From assembly GCA_905183005.1 (NCBI GenBank), contig CAJJDO010000139.1, positions 1,515 through 65,514 on the forward strand: a stretch of 64,000 bases of DNA. The letters run 5' to 3'. The stretch is from Paramecium pentaurelia (lineage: Eukaryota > Ciliophora > Oligohymenophorea > Peniculida > Parameciidae). The notes beneath the pieces are model-generated. The model was given only the letters and a program-made list of their open reading frames with translations, had not been told where the DNA came from and ran no database searches. Position numbers and translations under genes: made by a program. Below, piece by piece: positions 1 through 12,440 of this stretch; the first letter of the stretch is position 1, and the number at the start of each line of letters is the position of its first letter.

Positions 1-695
1 CTGATGGAAATACATTAGCTTCTGGTAGTTATGATAACTCTATATGTCTTTGGGATGTCAAAACAGGATAATTAAAAGCAAAATTAGATGGTCATAGTGG
101 TTGTATTTAATCAGTCTGTTTCTCTCCTGATGGAAATACATTAGCTTCTGGTAGTAGTGATTAGTCTATCCGTCTATGGGATTTCAAAACAGGATAATAA
201 AAAGCCAAATTAGATGGTCATAGTAACTTTGTTATGTCAGTCTGTTTCTCTCCTGATGGAAACACATTAGCATCTGGTAGTAATGATAACTCTATTCGTC
301 TATGGGATGTCTAAAGAGGATAATAAAAAGCCAAATTAGATGGTCATAGTGATGGTCTCTTATCTGTCTGTTTCTTTCCTAATGGAAATGTATTAGCTTC
401 TGGTAGTTATGATAAGTCTATCCGTCTATGGGATATCAAAACAGGATAATAACAAGCCAAATTAGATGGTTATGATCATTGGCTAATGTCAGTCTGTTTC
501 TCTCCTGATGGAAATACATTAGCTTCTGGTAGTAATGATAACTCTATTCGTCTATGGGATGTCTAAAGAGGATAATAAAAAGCCAAATTAGATGGTCATA
601 GTAACTATGTTATGTCAGTCTGTTTCTCTCCTGATGGAAATACATTAGCTTCTAGTAGTTATGATAAGTCTATCCGTCTATGGGAGGATCTTTGA
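1..695 (+). CDS. WD40-repeat protein, 5' partial and 3' truncated
   Basis: Reading from base 3 with TAA/TAG as glutamine gives about five and a half WD40 repeats of 41-42 residues. Each has the family core CFSPDGNTLASGS...DKSIRLWDVKTGQQKAKLDGH. The start lies outside the window. The last repeat breaks off after RLW and reads only two more residues (E, D, L region) before TGA at 693-695. The sequence just beyond the break belongs to the N-terminal domain of a different WD40 gene in another frame, so this gene has lost its C-terminus by recombination or deletion. WD40 repeats fold into beta-propellers that act as protein-interaction scaffolds; the partner here cannot be inferred. Probably non-functional in its present form. 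Confidence 0.85.
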
Positions 696-780
696 ATTTC
701 TGTAATTTTTAGTTCACCTCACATCCATTGATGAAACTTTGATATAATGTGGGTCTAATTCTTTACATTTATTAGTTTAT

Positions 781-3700
781 ATGAAGGTAGACCTTGGCAT
801 GAAAAATTTTGAAAATATTAAAATCTAAAATACTTCTTTAGTAGGAGCTAATTTTGTAAGGTGTAATTTAAGTGGATCTTAATTTAATAATGTCAACATC
901 AGTGGAATTAATCTGAATGGAGCATAATTATTTAATTGTAAATGGAAAGGCTTAAATATCAATGAATTGTAGAAATTAAATGGTCATACTAAATCTGTGT
1001 AATCAGTTTGTTTCTCTCCAGATGGAAATACTTTAGCTTCTAGTGGTAAAGATAGGTCCATCCGTCTTTGGGATGTCAAAATAGGATAATAAAAAGCAAA
1101 ATTAAATGGTCATACTAAAGAAATTATGTCAGTCTGTTACTCTCCTGATGGAAATACTTTAGCTTCTGGTAGTAATGATAAATTTATCCGTCTATGGGAT
1201 GTGAAAACAGGATAATAAAAAGCCAAATTAGATTGTCATTCATATGCTGTCTACTCAGTCTGTTTTTCTCCTGATGGAAATACATTAGCTTCTGGTATTG
1301 GTGATAAGTCTATCCGGTTATGGTATGTCAAAACAAGAAAATAAAAAGCCAAATTAGATGGTCATAGTAATACTGTCAACTCAGTCTGCTTCGCTCCTGA
1401 TGGAAATATATTAGCTTCTAGTAGTAGTGATTAATCTATCCGTCTATGGGATGTCAAAACAGGATAATAAATAGCCAAATTAGATGGTCATAGTCGAACT
1501 GTCTAGTCAGTTTGTTTCTCTCCTGATGGAAATACATTAGCTTCAGGAAGTTATGATAACTCTATCTATTTATGGGATGTCAACACAGGAATATAAAAAG
1601 CCTAATTAGATGGTCATAGTGGTACTGTCTAATCAGTCTGTTTTTCTCGTGATGGAAATACATTAGCTTCTGGTAGTGCTGATGAGTCTATCCGTCTATG
1701 GGATGTCAAAACAGGATAATAAAAAGCCAAATTAGATGGTCATAGTGGTACTGTCTACTCAGTCTGTTTCTGTCCTGATGGAAATACATTAGCTTCCGGT
1801 AGTTATGATAAGACTATTCGTCTATGGGTTGTCAAAACAGGTTAATAAAAAGCCAAATTAGATGGTCATAGTAACTATGTTATGTCAGTCTGTTTCTCTC
1901 CTGATGGAAACACATTAGCTTCTGGTAGTTATGATAAGTTTATCCATCTATGGGATGTCAAAACAGGATAATAAAAAGCCAAATTAGATGGTCATAGTGG
2001 TTGTATTTACTCAGTCTGTTTCTCTCCTGATGGAAATACATTAGCTTCTGGTAGTAGTGATTAGTCTATCAGTCTATGGGATTTCAAAACAGGATAATAA
2101 AAAGCCAAATTAGATGGTCATAGTAATTGTATTAACTCAGTCTGTTTCTCTCCTGATGGAAATACATTAGCTTCTGGTAGTGATGATAAGTCTATCCGTC
2201 TATGGGATGTCAAAACAGGATAATAAAAAGCCAAATTAGATGGTCATAGTAGTTAAGTTTGGTCTGTCTGTTTCTCTCCTGATGGAGATACATTGGCATC
2301 GGGTAGTGATGAAAATTCTATCCGTCTTTGGGATGTAAAAACAGGATAATTTAAAGCCTAATTGGATGGTCATACTAATACTGTCTACTCAATCTGTTTC
2401 TCTCCTGATGGAAATACATTAGCTTCTGGTAGTGATGATAAGTCTATCCGTCTATGGGATGTCAAAACAGGATAATAAAAAGCCAAATTAGATGGTCATA
2501 GTAGTTATGTCTACTCAGTCTGTTTCTCTCCTGATGGAAATACATTAGCTTCTGGTAGTGATGATAAGTCTATCCGTCTATGGGATGTCAAAACAGGATA
2601 ATAAAAAGCCAAATTAGATGGTCATAGTAGTTGTGTAAATTCAGTCTGTTTCTCTCCTGATGGAAATACATTAGCTTCTGGTAGTGATGATAAGTCTATC
2701 CGTCTATGGGATGTCAAAACAGGATAATAAAAAGCCAAATTAGATGGTCATAGTAGTTGTGTAAATTCAGTCTGTTTCTCTCCTGATGGAAATACATTAG
2801 CTTCTGGTAGTGATGATAAGTCTATCCGTCTATGGGATGTCAAAACAGGATAATAAAAAGCCAAATTAGATGGTCATAGTAGTTGTGTAAATTCAGTCTG
2901 TTTCTCTCCTGATGGAAATACATTAGCTTCTGGTAGTGATGATAAGTCTATCCGTCTATGGGATGTCAAAACAGGATAATAAAAAGCCAAATTAGATGGT
3001 CATAGTAGTTGTGTAAATTCAGTCTGTTTCTCTCCTGATGGAAATACATTAGCTTCTGGTAGTGATGATAAGTCTATCCGTCTATGGGATGTCAAAACAG
3101 GATAATAAAAAGCCAAATTAGATGGTCATAGTAGTTGTGTAAATTCAGTCTGTTTCTCTCCTGATGGAAATACATTAGCTTCTGGTAGTGATGATAAGTC
3201 TATCCGTCTATGGGATGTCAAAACAGGATAATAAAAAGCCAAATTAAATGGTCATAGTGGTTGTATTAACTCAGTCTGTTTCTCTCCTGATGGAAATACA
3301 TTAGCTTCTGGTAGTGGTGATAGGTCTATCCATCTATGGGATGTCAAAACAGGATAATAAAAAGCCAAATTAGATGGTCATAGTGATGGTCTCTTATCAG
3401 TCTGTTTCTCTCCTGATGGATATATATTAGCTTCTTGTAGTTATGATAACTCTATCCGTCTATGGGATGTCAAAACAGGATTATAAAAAGCCAAATTAGA
3501 TGGTCATAGTAACTATGTTATGTCAGCCTGTTTCTCTCCTGATGGAAATACATTAGCTTTTAGTATTTATGATATATCTATCCGTCTATGGGATGTCAAA
3601 ATAGGATAGTAAAAAGCCAAATTAGATGGCCATAGTCGAACTGTCTAGTCAGTCTGTTTCTCTCCAGATGGAAATACATTAGCTTCTGGTAGTAGTGATT

Positions 3701-4264
3701 GTTCTATCCGTCTATGGAATGTCAAAACAGGGTAATAAAAGGCCAAATTAGATGGTCATACTCATTGTGTCTGGTCAGTCTGTTTTTCTCCTGATGGAAA
3801 TACATTAGCTTCTAGTAGTAGAGATAACTCTATCCGTCTCTGGGATGTCAAAACAGGATAACAATAAGCCATAATAGATAGTCATAGTAACTAAGTTTGG
3901 TCAGTTTGTTTCTCTGTAGATGGAAATATATTAGCTTTTGGTAGTGGTGATAAGTCAATTCGTCTATGGGATGTAAAGAATGAATAAGAAATTTAATCTG
4001 ATGACAATAAATATAAAGATATTCTAGCTTAATTTAAGATTCCATTCTAATAAAATACACCTATATCAGAAGGTTATATTTATAATTTTTATATTTTTAG
4101 TTTCTAATTTTATTACAACTCTCGTGATATCCCAAAAGGCAATATTTCAAGCTAAAGGAGCTTTAATTCTGAAAGGAGAATTTATAACTCAATCCGGTAT
4201 AGATTTAAAGACATTGTTCAAATAAAAAGGAAGTTACTATTTAGAAGACTAATCGAAAAAATGA
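781..4264 (+). CDS. Long WD40 array protein with pentapeptide-like N-terminus, 5' domain lost
   Basis: Starting at ATG 781 and removing one 28-bp intron at 4073-4100 gives 1151 residues ending at TGA 4262-4264. The order is a short pentapeptide-type stretch (LVGANFVRCNLSG, ISGINLNGAQL), then 24 WD40 repeats of about 42 residues (about 977-3990), then the family C-terminal tail (ALILKGEF...SGIDLK...YYLEDQSKK). The homologous frame continues upstream to 688 (IFEFLQFLVHLT), matching the gene at 30726-33214. The B-box and coiled region of that relative is missing here and replaced by the broken end of the preceding WD40 gene. The intron is inferred from alignment of the tail with the second gene, where a 23-bp intron sits at the same codon. 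24 repeats would be three or more propellers. Whether the truncated gene is transcribed is unknown; 781 is simply the first in-frame ATG. Confidence 0.8.
2629..3258 (+). repeat. Near-identical tandem 126-bp WD40 units
   Basis: Five consecutive 126-bp units start at 2629, 2755, 2881, 3007 and 3133. The first four read as identical and the fifth differs only near its end (aaattaaatgg in place of aaattagatgg). Each encodes one WD40 repeat with the variable loop SSCVNSV. Neighbouring repeats differ at several positions, so this block is a recent amplification or has been homogenised by conversion. Confidence 0.85.
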
Positions 4265-5464
4265 TTATAATCATAATCAAACAACAATTATAATCACAAT
4301 CAATATCTAAAATTTAAATTAATTATTTCTTTATCAGATTCTACTCTTCAACTTCACTTCTAAGTTCTTATTTATCAAAGTTTTATTTCATTTCAATCAG
4401 ATATATACCACATTTATTTTAATATCATTATTACATATGTTCAATCTAATATAGCGAATAAATGTCGAGATGTCATAAGACTTTCATTCTTTTATCATAA
4501 GATCTAGGATATTATATGATTAATTTACTTAATTTATTATTAATAACAAACTGGATTAGTTCTAACAAAATATATAATAATTTTGTTATATTAGTTTAGA
4601 AATAGCAAAATATATTTTTTATAACAAAGATAAGAATAAAGATACATTAAGAATATATTTAAAAAATAAACTTAGTATTAGAATGATAAAGTAAAACAAT
4701 TAGATTGGATGATATTTCATATTGAAAGTAATGTACTAATCATCTTTTATTATTATTTTTCAATTGATATGAAAATTATTAGATTTTATAAAAGACTGAA
4801 AAGATTAATGAATCATCAAGAAATACAATATAATTGAAAGTACTAAGATTTACGAAGATAATTATATCCTCTCAAATTTGAAATTTTTACATACTTCAAA
4901 TAATAAACATTTATAAATAACTGAGATCATGTATAATAATTGTTAACTTCAAGAGGATTTTCACGAAACTAATAAATATCTAGACAAAAAAAATATACCT
5001 CATTACTTCACAACACCAAAAAACTTTACTCTTTTGATGAACTCATCAATCAGATGAATTTTAAATTTATATAAATTTATTAACAAATTATTTATTAAAT
5101 ACTTCAAAAACAAAAATTTATTATTGAGTACAAGTATTTATAATTATATTTTCTTGATTAAGAAATTATAATTATTCTATTGCGAAATTATCCAAAAAGG
5201 AAAAATTCTTGTTCTAAAAGTAATCTTCTGTCTTATTTTGCTTAAAGTTTTTAAAAATGCTACCTTTTGATTTTAATAATTATCTTCAATCGAAGCCTTA
5301 ATAATTATCACCAGTTACTTAAGGACAAGAGCTCCTTAAACTTAAAATATATAGTTTCGGATATGTTATGAATGGGTAACTAAATTTAATATAATAATAA
5401 CAACATGAAAGATAATTGCATTATATAAATATTCTATGTTTGAATATCTTATTCAAAAACTAAT
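4265..5464. other. AT-rich spacer, no gene recognised
   Basis: About 1.2 kb with many TGA codons in all frames and no recognisable domain on either strand. Nothing regulatory can be assigned from sequence alone. Confidence 0.5.
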
Positions 5465-5610
5465 TTATTTCCATCAGGAGAGAAACAGACTGATAGGACA
5501 TTACTAGTTTTATTATCCTGTTTTAACATCCCATAGACAGATAGACTGATCACCACTGCCAAAAGCTAATTTATTACCATCAAGAGAAAGATAGGAAAAA
5601 ATAAAACTGA
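5465..5610 (-). pseudogene. WD40-repeat fragment
   Basis: On the minus strand this encodes one WD40 repeat (LSLDGNKLAFGSGDQSICLW followed by DVKTGQQ), a deletion or frame break, and the start of a second one (VLSVCFSPDGNKL). It is the same family as the arrays at 1-4264 and 30726-33214 but in the opposite orientation. Sequence on both sides has decayed. It is an isolated relic, not a gene. Confidence 0.75.
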
Positions 5611-6379
5611 TGGCAAATATGTAATGATTTATTAATGTTGACTAGATTAAAACCATATCAAGATTAGCCTACGATTATAATCAGTATAAATTATATTAGA
5701 CTTAAAATACTCATTATTTAATTAAACAAAATAAAATATTTTCTTATCTTATAATTTGTTTTTTGTAAAATTCATTTTTAAATTTATCAAAATTTTAAAT
5801 TGTTCTATCTTGGATGGTGAAGGCTCCATCAGTAATTTGGTCAGATGTGCATCTAGCCCTAATAAGATAAGAATATAATCTAGAAAGACTTTTTATTTGA
5901 ATACAAAATCCACAAATAAAGAGATTGGATTGGATAAAATATAAAAATGTTCAAAAGCAAACTGAGAAATTTTGAAAATAAGAAAGGATGAAAATACATG
6001 AAAAGGAAGATTTAGAAGAAATTGCTAACTCATTAACATATGAATGCAATAACACAACTAGGAATAACTGATTATGATAAATCTATAGCCTTAACAGGAA
6101 TAAATAATAATGATGATTATTATTTTTATATTTAAAATTTTTAATAATTCTACGATCTTATTTCCAATTGTTATTTGTTTGTTTAAGAATGAAAAATGCT
6201 ATGTTGTTTGAAGGGATTGAGAATCAAGTTTATTTCATTATTATCCATTTATGTCATTTAATATTGCTACTTTGAATTTCTTGAATTTTATCATTAATGT
6301 AATGACTATTTGATGCACATATTGGAATACAAGCATAACAATGCAAGAATCAAAATCTTATTGAAATGCAACTCTAAAC

Positions 6380-7655
6380 GCATATGATTCTATTAATATG
6401 CTTTCGAATTATAATACCTTAGTATCATTTAGAAGGCTAATAATATATCAGAATTTATTTTTAATTTATAATTGAAATTTTATGTCAATAATTTCAGATG
6501 TATTTAATAAAATAATCAAACATTTACAAAATTGTTGTATCACTATTAGAGAATACTTAGCATACATATGAAATTCAACATATAAAAATAATTAAAAGGT
6601 ATTGAAGATAATGAAGGAAATGCTGTTACATTGAAGAAAAAATCAAACATTTTGCTTTATATGAGGGAACGAATTCTTAGGCAGATAGAAATGAAAATTT
6701 ATGAATTAAGTGCAAGAATCAAAGGAATAAAGCTAATGGTGCAAACATTAGACCTACATATATCTTAACTAGATAGATTCAACAATGATTTGTATACTAT
6801 TAATTTAGGCATCCATACTGAGTGGCTAAATATTGAAAATATGCTTTCTTTGATTTCTGAACTCATATTTACTTTAATTGGAGTAACTAGATGTGAGAGT
6901 ATGATGTAACCATACAAACTCAAAAAGAAATTAAGAACTTTTCATTGTGATAATGCGATTATGTCCTAGTGGATACGATTATCATTAACCTTGAAGGTAA
7001 TACATAGAAATTATAATTGTTTCTACTATTATTTCTATTTTTTTGTTTGCAATAGATTTTTATTACTCGAAAATATTTATCAGTTAAATTTATCCATTTC
7101 ATGGAGTAAATAATAAATACCAAGAAGAGACAGGTACCAACAATTATAGATACCAATCAATCAAGATTCAAATAAGAGATAAACTATATGCTATATTAAG
7201 AAAAATTAACATTAATTTAGAATCATGAAAATATCATGTTTGATAATAAAATTGAATGATTATATCAATTAAAGAAAATATATATTCCAACTAATTCAGA
7301 AGGAAGATTAGTTTTATTTGTTTATTTATAAATAATCAAATACTTGGCTTCCATGTTCAAAAATATGCTACCTCCTTAATTACTTGTACTATTGTTAGTT
7401 ATCAATACCAAATATGAAGAATTTAATGAACATATTGCTTTCATCAATTAAATTAAAGGACAAATAAAGAAAATTTTTGAGAAAAATACATCGCAATAAT
7501 TAAATTAAAGCATTAAAGGTGCTATTAATATCTATTATTTCGTTTTAATTTAGCATCCCAGTTTTTTCAAAATTTTTGATAAAAGTAATCCCTAAAAGTT
7601 AATATTGTCGTTTTTGATAACAATTCATATTGAGAATAATACTTTTTTTTTATGA
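6380..7655 (+). pseudogene. Unrecognised decayed gene
   Basis: Two blocks on the plus strand look coding by amino-acid balance under the ciliate code. The first, about 6380-7000, contains helical, charged stretches such as RERILRQIEMKIYELSARI. The second, about 7070-7655, runs from KYLSVKFIHFMEQIINTKKR to a TGA at 7653-7655, with hydrophobic stretches near PPQLLVLLLVI. They lie in different frames with no intron of ordinary size to join them. The second block has an in-frame TGA near 7257. I do not recognise a family. Best read as a decayed gene; the 3' end also falls inside the assembly duplication starting at 7540. Confidence 0.35.
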
Positions 7656-9836
7656 GACGTTACAATTATAAATATTAAAAAATACAACATTAATTATGTT
7701 GAAATTTAGCAAACTATTAGATGAATCGATAGTAATGCATCCTGAGTAATTTATTTCTTAACTTAGATCATATTTTGAAGAATTTATTGTTAAATTTCTT
7801 AAATTAATATAATTTCAAATACTGAACTTTTCAATGCAATTATATCTTTATCAAACAATTAAAGCAAATAATTATAGACACAGATATTAAAATATCTCCG
7901 CATTTATTTTTATTTTGAAAGCTTATTATATCATTAATTTGATTTACTCCTAATCAAATTAATGTTAATAATTTTCTAATTGTATATTATAGTATAATCG
8001 CCATATTCTAAAGGTAGATTATGTTTTTAAATAATATAATCCATTAATTTGATGATCTCAGATCAAATTTATAAATGAATTTGAAGAGTTAGTAAGAGCA
8101 TTCTAAGAACAGAAGAAATTTATTGTTATACACTCTTGAATTGAGGCTAAGTGAATTAAAGCTGTAGCTCAATCTTAAAGATTATCTGTTTAAAACAATT
8201 TCAATCAAAAGTTGTTCGATCTATATTATGGTATAACATTTAAAATTCATTGACATTAATGAGAAATATTGGCCTTAATACTAATGTAATAATATAATCT
8301 ACATAATTTAAAAATTAATCAATTGTATACTTGAAGTTTATTAATTCTATTACTTTCTTGTTGATTATACAGATATTAGCTTAATTTTTTTTTGATCATT
8401 TTATATAAATTTGAAATTGATATTGATATATATATCCTAAATTTGATTATTCTCAAGTTTTATTCTCACAAACAAAAATAAAAGAGAAATCTATGTTTAT
8501 TTTAATTACAAATCAATGCAAAAAAATTTTATTTAAACCTCAATATTTTTTAGATAAATATTGGAGTAAGGCTTAAGATTTTCATAAAAGATAATAGATT
8601 TATTTAATTGAGGGACTTCAAAAAATAGAATATCCAAAGCTTATTTGAATCAACAATGTAATTACCATCAATTTCTAAATGAAAAAANTCGTTTTAATTT
8701 AGCATCCCAGTTTTTTCAAAATTTTTGATAAAAGTAATCCCTAAAAGTTAATATTGTCGTTTTTGATAACAATTCATATTGAGAATAATACTTTTTTTTT
8801 ATGAGACGTTACAATTATAAATATTAAAAAATACAACATTAATTATGTTGAAATTTAGCAAACTATTAGATGAATCGATAGTAATGCATCCTGAGTAATT
8901 TATTTCTTAACTTAGATCATATTTTGAAGAATTTATTGTTAAATTTCTTAAATTAATATAATTTCAAATACTGAACTTTTCAATGCAATTATATCTTTAT
9001 CAAACAATTAAAGCAAATAATTATAGACACAGATATTAAAATATCTCCGCATTTATTTTTATTTTGAAAGCTTATTATATCATTAATTTGATTTACTCCT
9101 AATCAAATTAATGTTAATAATTTTCTAATTGTATATTATAGTATAATCGCCATATTCTAAAGGTAGATTATGTTTTTAAATAATATAATCCATTAATTTG
9201 ATGATCTCAGATCAAATTTATAAATGAATTTGAAGAGTTAGTAAGAGCATTCTAAGAACAGAAGAAATTTATTGTTATACACTCTTGAATTGAGGCTAAG
9301 TGAATTAAAGCTGTAGCTCAATCTTAAAGATTATCTGTTTAAAACAATTTCAATCAAAAGTTGTTCGATCTATATTATGGTATAACATTTAAAATTCATT
9401 GACATTAATGAGAAATATTGGCCTTAATACTAATGTAATAATATAATCTACATAATTTAAAAATTAATCAATTGTATACTTGAAGTTTATTAATTCTATT
9501 ACTTTCTTGTTGATTATACAGATATTAGCTTAATTTTTTTTTGATCATTTTATATAAATTTGAAATTGATATTGATATATATATCCTAAATTTGATTATT
9601 CTCAAGTTTTATTCTCACAAACAAAAATAAAAGAGAAATCTATGTTTATTTTAATTACAAATCAATGCAAAAAAATTTTATTTAAACCTCAATATTTTTT
9701 AGATAAATATTGGAGTAAGGCTTAAGATTTTCATAAAAGATAATAGATTTATTTAATTGAGGGACTTCAAAAAATAGAATATCCAAAGCTTATTTGAATC
9801 AACAATGTAATTACCATCAATTTCTAAATGAAAAAA
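7540..9836. repeat. Exact 1148-bp direct duplication around a single N
   Basis: Bases 7540-8687 recur as 8689-9836, the same length, with an N at 8688 between them and no difference that I noticed. The first copy stops and the second starts exactly at the N. This is the signature of two contigs whose overlapping ends were placed side by side and not merged. The real locus should carry one copy. Beyond the tail of the decayed gene at its start, the sequence is AT-rich with no gene I can support. Confidence 0.9.
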
Positions 9837-9867
9837 ATTGTTCTTAAACTATATCTTGTTGTAATTA

Positions 9868-12440
9868 GTCTATAATTAGTTAAATTAAATTTGAATTTTA
9901 ATTAAAAATACAAATTTTCAGTTAATACTTAAAATAGACTTGAATTTGTAATTCATCAAAAGTTGAAATAATTATTGTATTTTTGTAAAATTAGTACAAT
10001 TTCAAATAAATGATTTTACTAATTTACTTGATATTAGTCATTTCATTAATTTCATTAACATTCATAAACAAAATAATGAATGAGGAATTAGCCAATAATA
10101 TTTAATTAAAAACTATTTCTTCAATCTAAGTTTAACTTGGAAAACTTTCTACTCAAATAAATAGATATATAATTATGCTATATTATTAAGATGATGATCT
10201 CTTTGTCTTAGTTGAAAATCAAGGTTTGAATAAATAAAACATATAAATGTTATTATAAAAGCATAACAAATAAGGAAATTATTAACAGCACTTTGATAAA
10301 TATATTTATTTATTTGGTTTATAAATCATATCAAATGTATCTTATTACATATTAATATATTAATTTAATTGAAAAAATAATGAATACTTTAATAACATAG
10401 AATATATCTCATTTAAAAACTTTTTTGTAAGTAAAGACTCCAACAGCAAAAGCAATAATAATGGCTATTACCTAATAATTTCTATTTTTTTTTTCTTAAT
10501 TATTCAACATCTTAATTTCTTTATTTTCTTCAATAATTGGAGCATTTACTAGTACTTATTTAATTTCTTAATCAACTTAGGCTTAAATTACATCATCATC
10601 ATTTCCTAATCTTAATTTTTATATTTATTAAATGTCCTGAGTCAAAATTGTGTATATCTAGCTTATAATATTATTTCCTTCAATATAAAATGCTTATTCA
10701 TTTATTCCATTTTACATATACAATATTGATTTCTTGAGATTTATTAAATTAAGCTATACTCCTTTTTGACCTAATAATTTCTTTAACTAAACTCCAAAAT
10801 TAAATAAAGACTAGTCATTTACGCAATTGAAAATTATTTTTGATTGTTATTGATTTACTTAATTAACTGCAATAGCGAAACTTAAAAATTAAATCAATGT
10901 CTTTAAGTAAGGATTGCCTCTAAAAATTCCGCAACCCCATCTTCCTGTAGATATATAATAATTGGGCTAGTTTCTTAATGATATTTCAAACCCTGCATAA
11001 CATTTTATTAATTCTCTATCAATATTTTTTTCTGTAAATTAATTTTCACTATAAAATGGTTTTGCATCAATAGCCTAAATAATATTGCTTAAAATATACT
11101 AGCATATTATAATTTCCCTAAANTTTCAGTTATTAAATATTTCAAGAATAGTCTATAATTAGTTAAATTAAATTTGAATTTTAATTAAAAATACAAATTT
11201 TCAGTTAATACTTAAAATAGACTTGAATTTGTAATTCATCAAAAGTTGAAATAATTATTGTATTTTTGTAAAATTAGTACAATTTCAAATAAATGATTTT
11301 ACTAATTTACTTGATATTAGTCATTTCATTAATTTCTAACTTCCCCCATTAACATTCAAAAATAAAATAATGAATGAGGAAATAATCAATAAATAAATAA
11401 TTAAAAACTATTTCTTCAATCTAAATTTAACTTTTGAAAAACTTTATAATAAATTTTTTCTACTCAAATAAATTGATATATAATTATGCTATATTATTAA
11501 GATGATGATCCCTTTTTCTTAGTTGAAAATCAGGTTTGAATAAATAAAACATATAAATGTTTTTATAAAAGCATAACAATTAAGGAAATTATTAATAGCA
11601 CTTTGATAAATATATTTATTTATTTGGTTTATCAATCATATCAAATGTTTCTTATTAGATATTTATATATTAACCTAATTGAAAAAATGATGAATACTTT
11701 AATAATATAGAATATATCTCATTTAAAAACCTTTTTGTAAGTAAAGACTCCGACGGCAATAGCAAAAATAATGGCTATCCCTATTACCTAATAATTTCTA
11801 TTTTTATTTTCTTAATTATTTAACATCTTAATTTCTTTATTTTCTTCAATAATTGGAGCATTTACTAGTACTAATTTAATTTCTTAATCAATTTAGGCTT
11901 AAATTACATCATCATCATTTCCTAATCTTAATTTTTATATTTATTAAATATCCTGAGTCAAAATTGTGTATATCTAGCTTATAATATTATTTCCTTCAAT
12001 ATAAAATGCTTATTGATTTATTCCATTTTGCACATACAATATTGATTTCTTGAGATTTATTAAATTAAGCTATACTCCTTTGTGACCTTATAATTTCTTT
12101 AACTAAACTCCAAAAGTAAAAAAAGACTAGTCATTTACGCAATTGATAATTATTTTTCATTGTTATTTACTTACTTAATTAACTGCAATAGCAAAAATTA
12201 AAAATTAAATCAATGTCTTTAAGTAAGGATTGCCTCTAAAAATTCCGCAACCCCATCTTCCTGTAGATATATAACAATTGGGCTAGTTTCTTAATGATAT
12301 TTCAGACCCTGCATAACGTTTTATAAATTCTCTATTAATATTTTTTTCTGTAAATTAATTTCACTGTAAAATGGTATTTCGTCAATAGCTTAAATAATAT
12401 TGTGTAGAATATACTAGCATATTATAATTTCCCTAAAGAG
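9868..12440. repeat. Diverged direct duplication around an N (PARG 3' halves)
   Basis: Sequence from about 9868 to 11122 and from about 11150 to 12440 is the same unit, with scattered substitutions and small indels (for example different lengths of the AT-rich part near 10075 and 11350). An N at 11123 sits between them. Unlike the other N junctions the copies are clearly not identical, so they are either paralogues or alleles set in tandem by the assembly. Confidence 0.8.
10409..11122 (-). CDS. Poly(ADP-ribose) glycohydrolase, C-terminal part
   Basis: The minus strand is open from the N at 11123 to TGA at 10409-10411, about 238 codons. It encodes the C-terminal part of a PARG catalytic domain. 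The diagnostic block STGRWGCGIFRGNPYLKTLI corresponds to the TGNWGCGxFxGdpxLKxliQ motif of the family, preceded by AIDAKPF. A tail follows and ends in a likely transmembrane helix (VIAIIIAFAVGVFTYKKVFK), suggesting a membrane-anchored enzyme. PARG removes poly(ADP-ribose) chains from proteins. The upstream half, including the QEE catalytic loop, is missing at the contig edge, so integrity cannot be judged. The anchor is a visible feature of this lineage; its location in the cell is inference. Confidence 0.85.

Noticed and set aside
1..4000. Regular 123-126-bp direct repeats resembling a satellite or CRISPR-like array.
   Set aside because: Every unit encodes a WD40 blade in frame under the ciliate code; spacing and variation follow the protein repeat.
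6959..7156. Minus-strand 65-codon ORF with a hydrophobic start (MVSIIVGTCLFLVFIIYS).
   Set aside because: It overlaps more convincing plus-strand coding blocks. A run of T/A-rich codons reads as hydrophobic by chance.
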